Assembly (NCBI GenBank): GCA_026260175.1
Contig: JAKCWW010006296.1
Location: 1 to 33,028, forward strand
DNA from: Reticulitermes lucifugus
Taxonomy: Eukaryota > Arthropoda > Insecta > Blattodea > Rhinotermitidae
Direction of reading: 5' to 3'
DNA: 33,028 nucleotides
Positions 1-10,160 of this stretch are shown here, one piece after another (position 1 is the stretch's first letter; every line of letters starts with the position of its first letter). The translations under genes were made by a program, and so were the position numbers. The notes under the pieces were generated by a model. The model was not told where the DNA came from and ran no database searches. It saw nothing but the letters and a program-made list of their open reading frames with translations.

Positions 1-63
1 ACGTGCTACATGCCCCGCCCACCTCATTCTTCTTGATTTGATCACCCGAATAATATTTGGTAA
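1..63 (-). mobile_element. LINE reverse-transcriptase C-terminal fragment, cut by window edge
   Basis: Read on the minus strand, this stretch encodes PNIIRVIKSRRMRWAGHVAR without a stop. That is the conserved linker just after the reverse-transcriptase domain in a large class of insect non-LTR retrotransposons (usually xxIIRxIKSRRxRWAGHVARM). The coding frame runs off position 1, so the rest of the element lies outside the window. Upstream codons (plus-strand positions above about 63) lose the similarity. The same segment occurs in diverged form in the longer copy at 14545-15057. It is a relic, not a working gene. Confidence 0.8.
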
Positions 64-580
64 CATGGCTAAACTTATACAATATTATACTCTATACCAA
101 ACAACCATCAGAATACAGCCCCAACTTATGTTATGTTAGAACACCAGTTATACAGTATGTTCTATTCTCTTTTCGACCAGCATTCTGATCATCTTCAGGA
201 CGAGTATTCACCTTACTAATAATAAATTGGAATGTATTCTATTTGTCAAAACAATGTTGAACTATCATTAATCAATAAAAATACAACTTTTACACTTATT
301 TTTATTAACTCAGATTAAAACCATATGAAACATATAAACGTCATCTGTTTCTATATATTCCATGGTTGTGGTAAAGAAGAATGCCTATATCATGTGTCAA
401 AATCACTGGTGCAGCTACCTTTTCTTCATATTCATTTTTGCTTCTTAAAATAATCTCACAGGTGACGTCGATACCACGTAACGTTTATCAAAGCCATAAG
501 TAAGGGTTTAAACGAATTTATGCCCTATTTTTTCACATTTGTCCGATTGGAGAGAAATTCGGTACAAGGCATCTGCACAT
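64..580. other. Unassigned AT-rich sequence
   Basis: No recognisable gene, tRNA head or terminal repeat. It lies between the LINE relic and the inverted-repeat element at 581-770. Confidence 0.5.
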
Positions 581-770
581 AATACTGTTGAGCACTGCTG
601 AGTTTCGGGAAAATTGGCGCGGGTAAGGACGCAGTTTTATCGCACTCTTAAGTGAAATTACACTTATGCGTGTACCGTAAAACCGTATGATACTTAAGAA
701 GTAAAGATCTCCTTAGTAAAGTCTGCGTCCTACCGCATGGAGCATATTTACGTCAGTGCTCAACACTATT
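581..770. repeat. Small inverted-repeat (MITE-like) element
   Basis: The outer arms 581-597 and 754-770 are complementary at 16 of 17 positions (core TGTTGAGCACTG). Inner arms 619-634 and 723-736 also pair (GGACGCAG plus flanking bases, with two single-base gaps), while the 20-30 bp between the arm segments no longer pair. The whole 190-bp unit could fold into one long imperfect hairpin. It has no coding potential and no clear target-site duplication. The left arm is followed by TTTCGGG, which on the minus strand gives CGAAAC next to the arm, the same arrangement as in the ends at 18307-19028. It may therefore be another inverted-end element of that general type rather than a classical DNA-transposon MITE. 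Confidence 0.55.
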
Positions 771-1426
771 TTATCCACTGGGATATATTCCGAAATGTTT
801 TTTGGTAAAGCAGATGCCCCTCCTGCATATGACCAAAATTCTGGTTGGAACATGTACAGGGCATAATGAATAACTGTTGTTTAAGTAAACAAAACTAAAG
901 ACAGCTTTATGGTTGCTGTTTTATGTGCTGCGTAAGTAAAACACAAAGGCAATGAACCTTTATATTCCATAAAATGCATAGAATTTAAAAGCTGTAGATT
1001 TTACTGAGATGCATATTTTACTCAACGTATACATTTTGAGCCGCTATTCAAAAAACTGGTAAATATCGATTTGAGCTTTATGTGAAGCAGTGCCTATGTT
1101 GAACCGATAAGAACCAATATAAAATTCTAAAACTTTTAGTTTCAACCTCCAATATCATTGAAATCCTTTCAGTAGCGTCTGAGAATTAGGCGAGCCAACA
1201 GGCACGGTCTCCGTATTATGCGTTCATATATATGCGCTTCCAGGAACGAATTTACAAAACCTGTCAAAGTTTAAACTTTGAGGTTGTACGTGGAGTTTAT
1301 GGGCATCCTACGTTGTGTCACTACGGGAAGCAAAACAGAGTTAAAATCGATGTAACGTTAAAACTTAAGCAGTAGGGGTTCAGAGGATAAACAGCCGTAA
1401 ACGGACAAGTCATAACGACCGGCCGC
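771..1426. other. Unassigned sequence
   Basis: AT-rich. I see no gene, known repeat head or strong hairpin. Confidence 0.5.
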
Positions 1427-1456
1427 TGCATGTTTCGGCGAGACTGCCATACCCAG
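1427..1456 (-). ncRNA. Degenerate hammerhead-like motif
   Basis: The minus strand reads CUGGGUA, U, GGC-loop-GCC, GAAA, CAUGCA. Compared with the motif elsewhere in the window (CUGANGA, U, stem, GAAA, palindrome, UA) two core bases and the stem III closing U have changed. The post-motif words (GAAACATGCAG) resemble those of the copy at 18366-18399 (GAAACATGTAG). I read it as a decayed copy, and chance similarity is possible. Confidence 0.3.
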
Positions 1457-1623
1457 TCACGTTCGTCTATCCATCTTGTTTGCTGACAGTGTAATTTATG
1501 TGACTTCTAGAAGTGTTTAGAAACAAACATTCTACCACTTACATCTCCTGTGACCTGAGCACATTCATTAAAGCACGGAATCTCGAAGTCTGGACTGCTG
1601 AAGAGATGTAATAAACATGCAAC

Positions 1624-1880
1624 GTAGGATGGGTGCATATAGGGATTTGTTGGGGAAACGTGAGGGATAGATACTACTTGGAAGACCTAGGCGTAGATGG
1701 GAGCATAATATTAAAGTGGATCTTCAAGAAATAGGATTGGAGGGCGTGGATTGGATTGGTCTATCTCAGGATAGAGACAAGTGACAGGCCGTTGTAAACA
1801 AGGTAATGAAGCTTCGGGTTGTATAAAATGCGGGGTATTTCTTGATTAGCTGAGAAACTATTAGCTTCTCAAGTAGGACT
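1624..1880 (+). mobile_element. LINE 3'-end fragment, copy A
   Basis: Frame pieces read YYLEDLGVDGSIILKWIFKK and then VDWIGLSQDRDK-stop-QAVVNKVMKLRVV-stop. These match the C-terminal end of the insect LINE family seen at 14545-15057 and 19065-19250. The two pieces are in different frames, so at least one frameshift is present. The tail (TTTCTTGATTAGCTGAG...) also recurs in the other copies, which marks the 3' end. The element is strongly 5'-truncated, as expected for target-primed insertion. The in-frame TGA at 1782-1784 falls at the same codon in four other copies. Confidence 0.8.
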
Positions 1881-2629
1881 TTGCCCCATAGAGTTATAAA
1901 CGTGAAACATACCATCTCCTGTCATATTTCATAACGCAAACCAATAACCACACTTCTAGAAACAGCAGATGAGTACACATGAAAAGAGTATCTTTTATTG
2001 TTTTTCTGAGCACGGCAGCTGTTAAGGGATGTCCCGGTGGATGCAGGCCCTCTATGCGATAAACTGCCATGCTCAGAGACACGATAAAAGACACATTCTC
2101 TATTCTATCAATACTTCTTAGAACGATGTCATTTTGAAATGCCAGCGCAAATCTGTCTTATGATAAGTCATAACATTTCATTCATAACCATTATACAACT
2201 TTTCTTACGATGTCATATAACCTCTGGAGCTGTCACAGCATCATTAAATATGAAAATAACTGGCCACATTTTCATCTGCAACCCTACTTGTCTGCTACTT
2301 TTAATTACATTTACGCGTCCTCCCACAGAATGGAGAACGTATACATGCTTTGTTAGACATTGGCTAAGGAGGTTAGTCTAAAAGTTGATGTAGTGGCAGC
2401 TCATTAAGCTTAGGCCTATATGTCCATGGCTCGTCTTCAGAAAGCAAGGCAAAATTAGAATATTAAAATAATTATCCGTCTAAAATGTGACAAAGTTGGC
2501 AAAGATAGTAGCATATCAAAATTAGATTTACGTAGAAATGCAGTGCAGATTAATTAGGATGGACGGTACACTGCCGTCACCGATAAGAAGGATTATCCTC
2601 AGCAGAAATTAACATCGTCACAGAATTGT
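1881..2629. other. Unassigned sequence
   Basis: An open frame of 80 codons at 2139-2381 (+) has no recognisable domain, no splice context I can justify and skewed low-complexity content. I treat it as chance. Confidence 0.45.
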
Positions 2630-2755
2630 TGCCAACGGGACGTCGCAGGTTTAAATCTGCCCGAATACCGGCTACCGTAACAGGTGTTCGTGGCTTTCAG
2701 TAGTCTCTGTAGGCAAATTCTGGGAAAGTAGATTTAAATTGGATACCAACGTCTC
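2630..2755 (+). mobile_element. SINE family 4, decayed copy
   Basis: A box-B-like word (GGTTTAAATCTGCCC, near 2649) is followed by GGCTACCGTAACAGGTGTTC, then GTGGCTTTCAGTAGTCTCTG and GGCAAATTCTGGG. The order and spacing match the better copy at 27590-27765 (GATCGAACTCC, then GCTACCCTGAGGTTTTTCGT, GGTCTTCATCAGTCCC). Divergence is high and the 5' head with box A is not clear. Confidence 0.45.
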
Positions 2756-3043
2756 CTTATAAATCCCTCCCACTACATCAGTATTTATCCTTTTCAAGTA
2801 GCACTTCCCTTTCAATCATTTAGGTCAAGATTCCGATTGTGGTCACTGATGCACTCTAGTCTGACAGGATTTTTTTCAGTCAGTCCCAGTCTCATAATGA
2901 GGGGTTATAACTCTGTCCTGCCTCGTAATTGGGAGTTTATAGTTTCGGTCCTCGGCACGGAAATCGGCTATCCTCATTCAGGTTATTCGTTGTTTTTACT
3001 CAGTCTCTCCAGGAATGTTCCGGGGAAGTACTTCAAATTAGGG

Positions 3044-3315
3044 CGGCCGGGATAGCATAGTCGGTATAGCGACTGGCTGCGAGCTAGGCGGTCCGGGGTT
3101 AGAACCCTGGTGGGGGTGAGATTTTCCGCAACCGTCCAGACCGGCCCCATACCGGATCTCCTTCCCGGGGGTTCAGCGGCCGGGGCGTGACGTTGACTGC
3201 CCATTCCCTTCTATCGTCGGGGTTGTGAATGGGTACAGTTACACGTCTACTCCCCCCCCCTCCCCCGTATGTTCCGTCATGGCGTGCTATAGGGTGAACT
3301 TTGCCTTCAATTAAA
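3044..3315 (+). mobile_element. SINE family 1, near full-length copy
   Basis: The tRNA-like head starts GGGATAGCATAGTCGGTATA (box A type promoter) and carries a box B at about 3096-3107 (GGGTTAGAACCC). The body follows with AACCGTCCAGACCGG, a C-rich link and CGGCCGGGGCGTGACG. The end has a block like CCGTATGTTCCGTCATGGCG and GGTGAACTTTGCC. The same order of blocks is seen in reverse in the minus-strand copies at 13868-14175, 17305-17600, 26530-26815 and 31465-31800. Such elements are copied by RNA polymerase III and moved by LINE proteins. It encodes no protein. The open frame across it on the minus strand is a shadow. Confidence 0.7.
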
Positions 3316-3399
3316 ATTAGACAACGACCCCTTCGTGCCAGAGTCTGCCCACTTGATCGCTCACATGCCTATAAACCACCGTCAGATAACATGGGAACG

Positions 3400-3880
3400 T
3401 GAAGTTGTTCCCGTACCTAAGCACCGTGCCATAAAGACGTTGGCCAACATGGTGTGGAGGTAAAGCTCCACACATTATTATTTTGAAATGTGTTGTTTAA
3501 CGAGGCTGCTAGTCGCCTAGATTATATAGCGTCGCCGATAATGACAGAACAACTGTGGAACATCAGTTATACTTCGTCCACAACAAATCCAACATGGACT
3601 GGTCTCAGACAGAACTCGGGCCTTTGCGAAAAGAAGCCGGTGGCTAACCGCCTAAGTCATCCATGTTTTCTTAGTCTAGGCGTTAGACAGAGGTGAGTTT
3701 CAACTTCACGCTCCGACTGCTTTACCACCAGGGGGACAGCGCCTGGCACACACAGCGTATGAGGCTGGGTGTACGCCAGGGGCGGCGTGGACGCCGTGGC
3801 GAACAGAAAAATGCCTGTTCCTGCCGGCGATCAAGCCCTCATTTTCCGGTGATGTGCAGTAACTGTACAGGCTGGCGTGT
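3400..3880 (-). mobile_element. SINE family 1, split by a nested SINE
   Basis: Family 1 blocks appear in minus orientation in two pieces. Positions 3400-3480 carry the 3' part (GTGAAGTTGTTCCCGTACCT, then GTGGAGGTAAAGCTCCAC). Positions 3665-3880 resume exactly where the family sequence should continue (TTCTTAGTCTAGGCGTTAGA, then GGTGAGTTTCAACTTCACGC, GCTGGGTGTACGCCAGG). The 184 bp between the pieces is a different SINE in the same orientation. Its tail faces that of the plus copy at 3044-3315. Confidence 0.6.
3481..3664 (-). mobile_element. SINE family 3 inserted into SINE family 1
   Basis: The minus strand reads TGACTTAGGCGGTTAGCCAC (box A region), CAAAGGCCCGAGTTCTGTC (decayed box B), CAGTCCATGTTGGATTTGTT and GTGGACGAAGTATAACTG, ending near TCGTTAAACAACACATTTC. 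The order matches the fresh family 3 copy at 28409-28667 (CTCAGGCCGTTAGTCGCC, GGTTCGATCCCGGGTCAGTC, GTGGGATTTATGGTGG). It interrupts the family 1 copy, so it is the younger of the two. Confidence 0.6.
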
Positions 3881-6358
3881 TCTGTCTCGCGCAGTATAAC
3901 CTGTGTTGTTGTACAAGTGCTGTCAAATAAACAAAGCATCAGTACAACTCTTCGCCTCTCATTCGATTATATGTAGGCCTAATGCAGTATAGTTTAAACT
4001 TTTTAGGAATCTATCATCAAGAATCATGAAACCGAATTTCGGAAAGCAGAACGTAATGGAGTAGTGTTTCAGTATTCATTGGTCCTGAGTGGGGGAGTAC
4101 CCACAATTCCACGCGGACACCAACAATACTAAGGACACTTTGTAATTATTCATTGAACGCCTCTGATTCGCATTGTTACAGAGGTTTCGCTAAGCTTTCA
4201 GTTTAATGATGATACAAACAGTTAATACGGCGTTCATTACTTATGAATTGTTGCGGGTTGGCATTACAGACCTGCTTCAAAGGCGGCTGATAAACCATCA
4301 TAAGTCACCAGCCAATGAACACAGTCCTTCTAAATCTGAAACACCCATCTGTACAGCTTCCTTGCTAAATTAATATTGCTGTACTACAGTAGCTTAGGAA
4401 TTTGGATCTGGAGGCTTGTATGTGTCCTTTAAGTCCTGGAGCTTGGTATCTCGCTGTAAGGGAAGAAAACGAGATGGAAGATACGAGAGTTGCAGTTCCT
4501 ACAGCAGGGTTGCCAAGATTAAAGTCTTCTGGGTTGTTAATGCCGTGTCGACTGGTAAATAGTCACGTTTGGAAGATGGAAGATGTTTCAGAACAGGATG
4601 CTGATGATAGTATTTGGACCTGAGACGGAAGACTTATTAGACATTTACATACAGAGAACGATCATATCTTGCGCTCTTCACTGAACGCATTTTAGGCTGA
4701 TCAAACCAGAAGAGTATGATGAGCGGATCATGTGCTCCACATACAAGAAATGAGAACTGCAAACAGAACTTTGTCGAAAAATCTGAAAGGTAGAAATCAC
4801 TTCGACGATCTGCTTCCGTCTTCCTGGTATAACACACTCTTCTACCCTACGTATGGAAAAATTGCTAAACATTCCAGGTAATAACTCAACAAGAAATAAC
4901 TTATATGCGGACAGCTTGATCCAAAGGATGAAGTCGACGCAGCGTGAGATCCCAGAAGACTTGAGTCTTTGATAACATCGCTGTGAGAACGTAAAAACTC
5001 GAATTTGAATAGCTTTTACGAAAACAGGCCTATTCTTATCGTTACGGGTGCTGTAAAATTAATTTCTCTACTTCAGGAATAGTTTAACTGCACACACTGT
5101 AGTGTGCCTCACATAATATGATATACGTAGCTGCCTACTTGAACTTCAGTAATTACATCTCTCTGTACACATGAAGTGTTCCTGTAAACAAGTCACTAAT
5201 CAACCACTAGGTGGCACCTTCAATATCGCTCTGCAAACAGGTCTGTAATTACTGCCAGATGACTTATGTGTATGCACGTAAGAGCGTATCTTGCTATCTA
5301 AATATTTCACATATCGAGTCATTAGATTAAACATATTCTACCTTTATTTTTGTCTTTAACTTCATATAAGATAATGTCTAAAGAACAGTTTAATTAAGGT
5401 TAGTGCAAAACCAACGATCTTCGAGTGAGATTGTTTAGCGATGACACAGTATCAACGGTAGCTGAAATATAGTACTCCCACTTTGTTTACAGAGGGTCCA
5501 TTATGGAACCCAGATGTCCATTATAGTTTTCACAAAACCCCTTCACTAGACCAAACTCAGACCCAGATAATTCAGTCTACAACTTTACACTCTGTTTCTT
5601 AATATTCCTTTTAATATTATGATCCCCTCTACGCGTTTGTCTCCCAGGTGGTCTTCCGACTGAAATTTTATATGCATTTTTCATCTATCCATGCTTGCTA
5701 TATTTTCGCCCTTCCGCACCCTGCCCCCCCCCCTAACAATACTTAGTGAACATCATAAAAACGAATCTTTGTTTATTCCTCTGTGTTAGACCCAAATCAT
5801 TTACTCTGCATCATGGTTTGAAACACCTTTAATCTGCGTCCACCCCCTTAAGCCAAAACTCTCCGTCTCACGCTGCTCGTATGAACACGTGGACAATGTT
5901 TCTGTGTATTTTAGTCCTTACGTTTTTAGATAAGAGGTAGGCCTACAGAGTTGAAAGATTCACAATTATATTTGTAACATAAGGCGCGTATTTTATTATT
6001 TTAAAATAATAACAGTAATGTGAAGGGATAGGAATTGACATTTTCGCGCAGAAAAAATTCCCCAGGGAAGATAAAGTGCGACAGACTGCCACATTCGGTT
6101 TGGTATTGCGAACACTGCACAGTGACGATGCAGTGCGACACGCCACACGCCACACGTCCACTCAAAATAATTTCAAGTGCCAGATGAAGTGTGCCCTCTC
6201 CTGATAGGATCCTGCAAATGTGGGACATTTAAATATTTCAAAAGAATAGGAAAGGCTGCATTGCGCCCAGATGCGGCCGAAACTCCTGCTCTGTTGCGTT
6301 CGATATGCTTTCCCTTTCATGCTGTAATTTCTGGGCTCCTACGGTGATGCCTACTCAG

Positions 6359-6362
<4 letters not shown>
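3881..6362. other. Unassigned 2.5-kb stretch
   Basis: The longest frame is 73 codons at 4402-4623 (+), starting MDLEACMCPLSPGAW. It shows no recognisable motif, membrane segment or coiled coil, and I cannot connect it to splice sites or neighbouring exons. A C-tract lies at 5724-5733. I see no SINE head or transposase. Confidence 0.45.

Positions 6363-6389
<27 letters not shown>
6363..6389. repeat. CT dinucleotide microsatellite
   Basis: Thirteen uninterrupted CT units. Such tracts vary in length between individuals. No other role is visible. Confidence 0.95.
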
Positions 6390-7435
6390 CCTGCAGCGGC
6401 AAATAGCACTGTCTCATAGGAAAGGCACTGTGGCGACATACAATAAATGCAGTTTTGCCACCTTACAGGTAGACAACCACTTAGTAATTAAATTCCACGC
6501 CAGAGAAATTATAAGTTCCGCTATTGATATATTTGGTGCGTCTGCAGCGCTGGGGTTTGTGGATAACAAAAGACAGCAATTACTAACGCAACAGAAAGGC
6601 ATGCGACGGACGAGGTTTGGCTAAACATTTGAATTCCAAACCCGGAATAAGGTCATTACAGCAAGATGAATGAATGAATGAAATGTAACACGCCCATTAT
6701 GCATATTATAACCATTGCACACACAAAGCAGAATGCTGCAGTACAAGTAATAGAAATGGTGCCACTACTGCCATTATGGTACTCTTCTATCTTTCAGTGG
6801 GACCAATTTGGCCTATTTTCAGCAGCCACACAAATGTATGAACAGTAATGCGTAATTTCAGTGCATTCACCCGAATCTAGACTAACATACTGAGAATCAA
6901 AGCTCGATGGATGATTTTGGACTTCTCACTGCGTCCACGAAAGCTCCATCGCAGGTTCTACGAGGAAATAAAAAATATGATAATCTAGTTTATATTTAAA
7001 GTAATGTTGGCAGCGCTAAAATTTTTGCCGGTATAAACTTCTGTCACTTCAACTTTTCATTTCCTTTTGAGTAGTGGTAATACTGTGTTACGTTTGACAG
7101 GGCTTCTCCGTTCATGGAATGCACTAAAAATGACCTGTGATCCGATTTTTACGATCAAACGATACTGAAACTAATTAAATTTACGAAACAGTGACAGTTC
7201 GATATAGCGATAATGTCTCCGAAACATTGCACGGATATCGACTCCATAGAATATTCAGTGACCAGCGAATATCTTTACGTCACAGATCTTTTGCTATTAT
7301 TTACGGCTGTAGTGGCGCAAGATAATACGTTATACAAGTCACATAATACTGCATACCCATAAAAGATCGCTTTATGCATTGCGCCTTACACGGTCTTCTA
7401 CAAACTAGCAGGTACACAGGACGGAAGGAAACGGA
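6390..7435. other. Unassigned sequence
   Basis: Overlapping frames of 62-64 codons occur on both strands at 6414-6624. Neither has family features. The rest has no repeat head I recognise. Confidence 0.45.
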
Positions 7436-7632
7436 AGAGATATAAGTGGTTTATATTATTTTCACCGTGCATATTTATTAACACTAGTAAAAACTATACC
7501 AACACATGCACTGTTTATTAAAACATTAATAGTTTTAAAAAATGTAGGGCTTGATTTTTTAAAACTATTAATGTTTTAATAAACAGTGCATGTGTTGGTA
7601 TAGTTTTTACTAGAGATATAAGTAGTTTATAT
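7436..7632. repeat. Perfect 59-bp inverted repeat between 21-bp direct repeats
   Basis: Arms 7484-7542 and 7555-7613 are exact reverse complements over all 59 bases, with a 12-base spacer (TGTAGGGCTTGA). The unit is bracketed by a 21-bp direct repeat, AGAGATATAAGTGGTTTATA plus T at 7436-7456 and the same with one change (GTAGTTT) at 7612-7632. It encodes no protein. The transcript would be a very stable hairpin. The lack of any mismatch points to a recent origin or to gene conversion between arms. The right arm ends AATAAACAGTGCATGTGTTG, loosely like the 3' end of the element at 29991-30252 (AATAAAGTTTATGTGCATTA). Confidence 0.95.
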
Positions 7633-7857
7633 CAAAGGAGTGTAATACATGCTGGCTTTCTTTAGAGCAGGTTGCTTAATATATCGTCTCCTTTGCAATC
7701 GTTTTACTGCTCTATTAAGTATTAACTTCCCTTTGCTTGTCTTTCCAGTTGTTTAAAACCCATTCGTAAATTAGATTAATTACAACGCAATTAAAAAAAT
7801 ATGTAGCCAAGTGGGTATACTTTTTGTAAATAAATAACCTACGTATATATAAAAAGG

Positions 7858-8117
7858 GCCGATCGAAGTGGCCGCGCGGTCTAAGGCGTGGCACTGCGGC
7901 CGCTCGCTTGCTGGGATTGCGGGTTCGAATCCCGCCGGGGGCATGGATGTCTGTCTCTTGTGAGTGTTGTTTGTTGTCAGGTAGAGGTCTCTGCGTCTGG
8001 CTGATCACTCGTCCAAAGGAGTCCTACCGAGTGTGGTGTGTCTTAGTGTGATCGTGAAGCCTCGACAATGAAGAGGCCGTGGCCCACTAGGGGCCGTCGT
8101 GCCATAAAAAAAATATA
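7858..8117 (+). mobile_element. SINE family 5, tRNA-derived
   Basis: The head resembles a Leu/Ser-class tRNA: box A TGGCCGCGCGGTCTAAGGCG near 7870 and a perfect box B GGGTTCGAATCCCG near 7920. It is followed by an unrelated body and an A-rich end (ATAAAAAAAATAT) near 8104-8117. The body includes GGCCGTGGCCCACTAGGGGC. The antisense frame gives the phrase GGIRTRNPSKR, a common false protein from such SINEs. No clear target-site duplication was found. It is not a functional tRNA gene, because the head lacks a closed acceptor stem and runs on into the body. Confidence 0.8.
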
Positions 8118-8798
8118 TGTTTCAATATGCACGTCATTAGAGTAAGCCAATGTCACGTTACAACTGATGGTCAGTCAGTCTGGTGTCGAGCCCTTCCTGC
8201 TGATCATGACCAATTAAAAAAAAAAGATTAACCTGAATTTTATTTAAAGATTCCCTTATCTTTGCTTCCGTGGTGCAATTTGAGTAAACAGATTTCTGCC
8301 CTATATTTATAAAATCGATGCCCAACATGTTAAGTTTTAATACTGAACTTTATATTGAAGGTGTTTCCAAGAGTCGATACCTTAACACCATTCGATATAG
8401 GGACAGACTGAAACCTTAAACGCAGCGTTCAGTAAGTACACTGCTACGATTATAGGGATTTATGAGGTACGTGATGTAACGTGATAATGAGGCGAGACTA
8501 AGAGGAAATTGAACGTTAATTCTCCAGCAACGACGTGTTAAAACACTCAGACCTGTATGCTTGAATGCGCTAATAATATTTATGTCTGTTTCAATACATT
8601 TATCAGTGCTCACTATGTCCCCCGCCTCCACCTACATGTTGCATAACTTGCCCCTGTTCAGTGCTTTAGTCGGTAAAAAAAACATGACCTGCAGGTTCGA
8701 AAGTATTTCAACAATTCTGAACTTTTGTTCATATCTGATACCGGTTGACAACTACATCGACAGACGAATGCAAAGCTCGCGATTGCTGCAGCTTTATT
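8118..8798. other. Unassigned sequence
   Basis: A frame of 81 codons at 8561-8806 (+) and its antisense partner show no motif. The word GGTTCGAAAG near 8694 resembles a box B but has no box A upstream. Confidence 0.4.
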
Positions 8799-8867
8799 AT
8801 GAATAAAGCACTTAACATTGTATTTACATTTATGTGCATTAGTTGGTGTTTATTGAACATGAATAAA
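8799..8867 (+). mobile_element. 51-bp truncated insertion with 9-bp target duplication
   Basis: Positions 8829-8858 are identical over 30 bases to the reverse complement of 30001-30030, which is the terminus of the hammerhead-bearing element there. The insertion is flanked by ATGAATAAA at 8799-8807 and again at 8859-8867, so the inserted piece would be 8808-8858. Both copies end at or within two bases of TTTATTGAAC. I infer a severely 5'-truncated copy of the same retroelement family, with this end being its 3' end. The duplication is short and AT-rich, so it is suggestive only. Confidence 0.5.
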
Positions 8868-9744
8868 CCAATTTATAAACCGGCGATGTTATTCGGAAGA
8901 CGCACACTCACGTCCTTATAATCACATATACCAACCTCATTCGTATCGTCTGTTATGCTTAATATTTTGACCGTGGACGGGGGCACACATTTGCATTTGC
9001 ACATGGCGGCTGATTTTTAGAAGTGGCAAAAATATGAATTCGGAATAATTTTGGTGGTTTATCGATTTTATTCATTACATAAAGTTACATAGGTACGTAC
9101 AAGACGTCATAGCTTCACAAATAACTGACATAAATATCGACAAGTTTAGCAACAGTTCTAAAGGTAAGAGGTTATAAACGTTTCATTATAAACGCCGAAA
9201 AAGGAACAGCACAGTTCAGTTAATACTCGACATTTCTATTTCGAGACGTGCCTAAAGGTATGATTTTATGACTAGGAAACAAATACTTCGACATCTTTAA
9301 AGGTTTAAGCCACCTTGGAGAATTGTATAATGATGGAAGTATGTGTGCACGAGGAGTGGAGAGGGGGGCGCTGGCACTCTAATGCTCGGCGATGTTACAT
9401 AGACGCTAATGCAAACGAATGAGCAAAACTAAGTTTTTTCCTAGAATTTCTGAATATATTCACACAAAATCTGTACCAGAACTTAAAACAGGCAATTAAC
9501 TCTTCCTCACTATTTCTTGCGGCTGAGGGTGATTCACTTAACTGTCTCATCTAATTCGATCTGTGTTGAGTATCCTCCTTAACCGCCTTAGTGAATTGCG
9601 TTTTGTCGTTCGAGTAGATGGGTTCAGCATGTGGAGATTAGCTCCGAAAGAGTTTCATTCATAAATTAGTCTCAAACAGTCGAAAAGACATAGTCCTCAA
9701 ATTCTGGGATTGTGTGGGGGCTAAAAGCTCACATAAACAGAGAA
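8868..9744. other. Unassigned sequence
   Basis: AT-rich with no frame of note and no repeat that I can tie to another part of the window. Confidence 0.45.
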
Positions 9745-10020
9745 AATTACCATATGCTATACAGGTCACAGGGGAGACGAGGAATGCATACAGAATTTCA
9801 GTCTCACTGCTTGAAGGGAAGAAATTATTTGGGAGATCTAGAAATAGATGGAAGGATAATGTTAAAATTCTTCTTTAATAGGCAAAGGGGTGTGAACTGG
9901 CTTCATCTAGTTCCAGACAGGGACCACTGACTGGCTTCTAGGTTCATGAAAAGCACAGAATAATCTTGAGTAGGCCTATTTGAGCAACTGTTAGCTTTAC
10001 AACAAAGACGGGGCATTGTT
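9745..10020 (+). mobile_element. LINE 3'-end fragment, copy B
   Basis: A continuous frame carries YLGDLEIDGRIMLKFFFN and then GVNWLHLVPDRDH-stop. These correspond to the LEDLGVDGSIILKWIFKK and VDWIGLSQDRDK blocks of copy A. The stop is a TGA at 9928-9930, the same codon as in copies A, C, D and E. The tail (AGCAACTGTTAGCTTTAC) matches the tails of the other copies. It is directly followed by a piece of SINE family 1. Confidence 0.75.
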
Positions 10021-10160
10021 CAATGGGTACCGGGGTTCTTTCTTCGGGGGTAAAGCGGTCGGAAGGTGAAGTTCACCACTCACTTCCATCTAGTGCCGAA
10101 GTTAAGAATGACTGGGGCTATACCTCTACTCCCCCTATTTGCCTACATGGTTTAGGCACG
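10021..10160 (+). mobile_element. SINE family 1, 5'-truncated body
   Basis: Only the second half of the family is present: CAATGGGTACCGGGGTTCTT, GGGGGTAAAGCGGTCGG, CACTCACTTCCATCTAGTGC and GGCTATACCTCTACTCCCCC. These are the reverse complements of blocks in the minus copies (for example CGGTACCCACTGAATAGGAG at 17305-17600). The tRNA head is missing. Confidence 0.65.

Noticed and set aside
4402..4623. 73-codon frame as a possible exon
   Set aside because: No domain, no convincing splice sites and no neighbouring exons. Length is within chance for this size of sequence.
6363..6389. CT tract as a promoter element (GAGA-type)
   Set aside because: No transcription start features or gene follow, so a plain microsatellite is the simpler reading.
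7715..8008. Minus-strand frame of 97 codons with GGIRTRNPSKR
   Set aside because: It is the antisense of the tRNA-derived head of SINE family 5, a well-known type of false protein.
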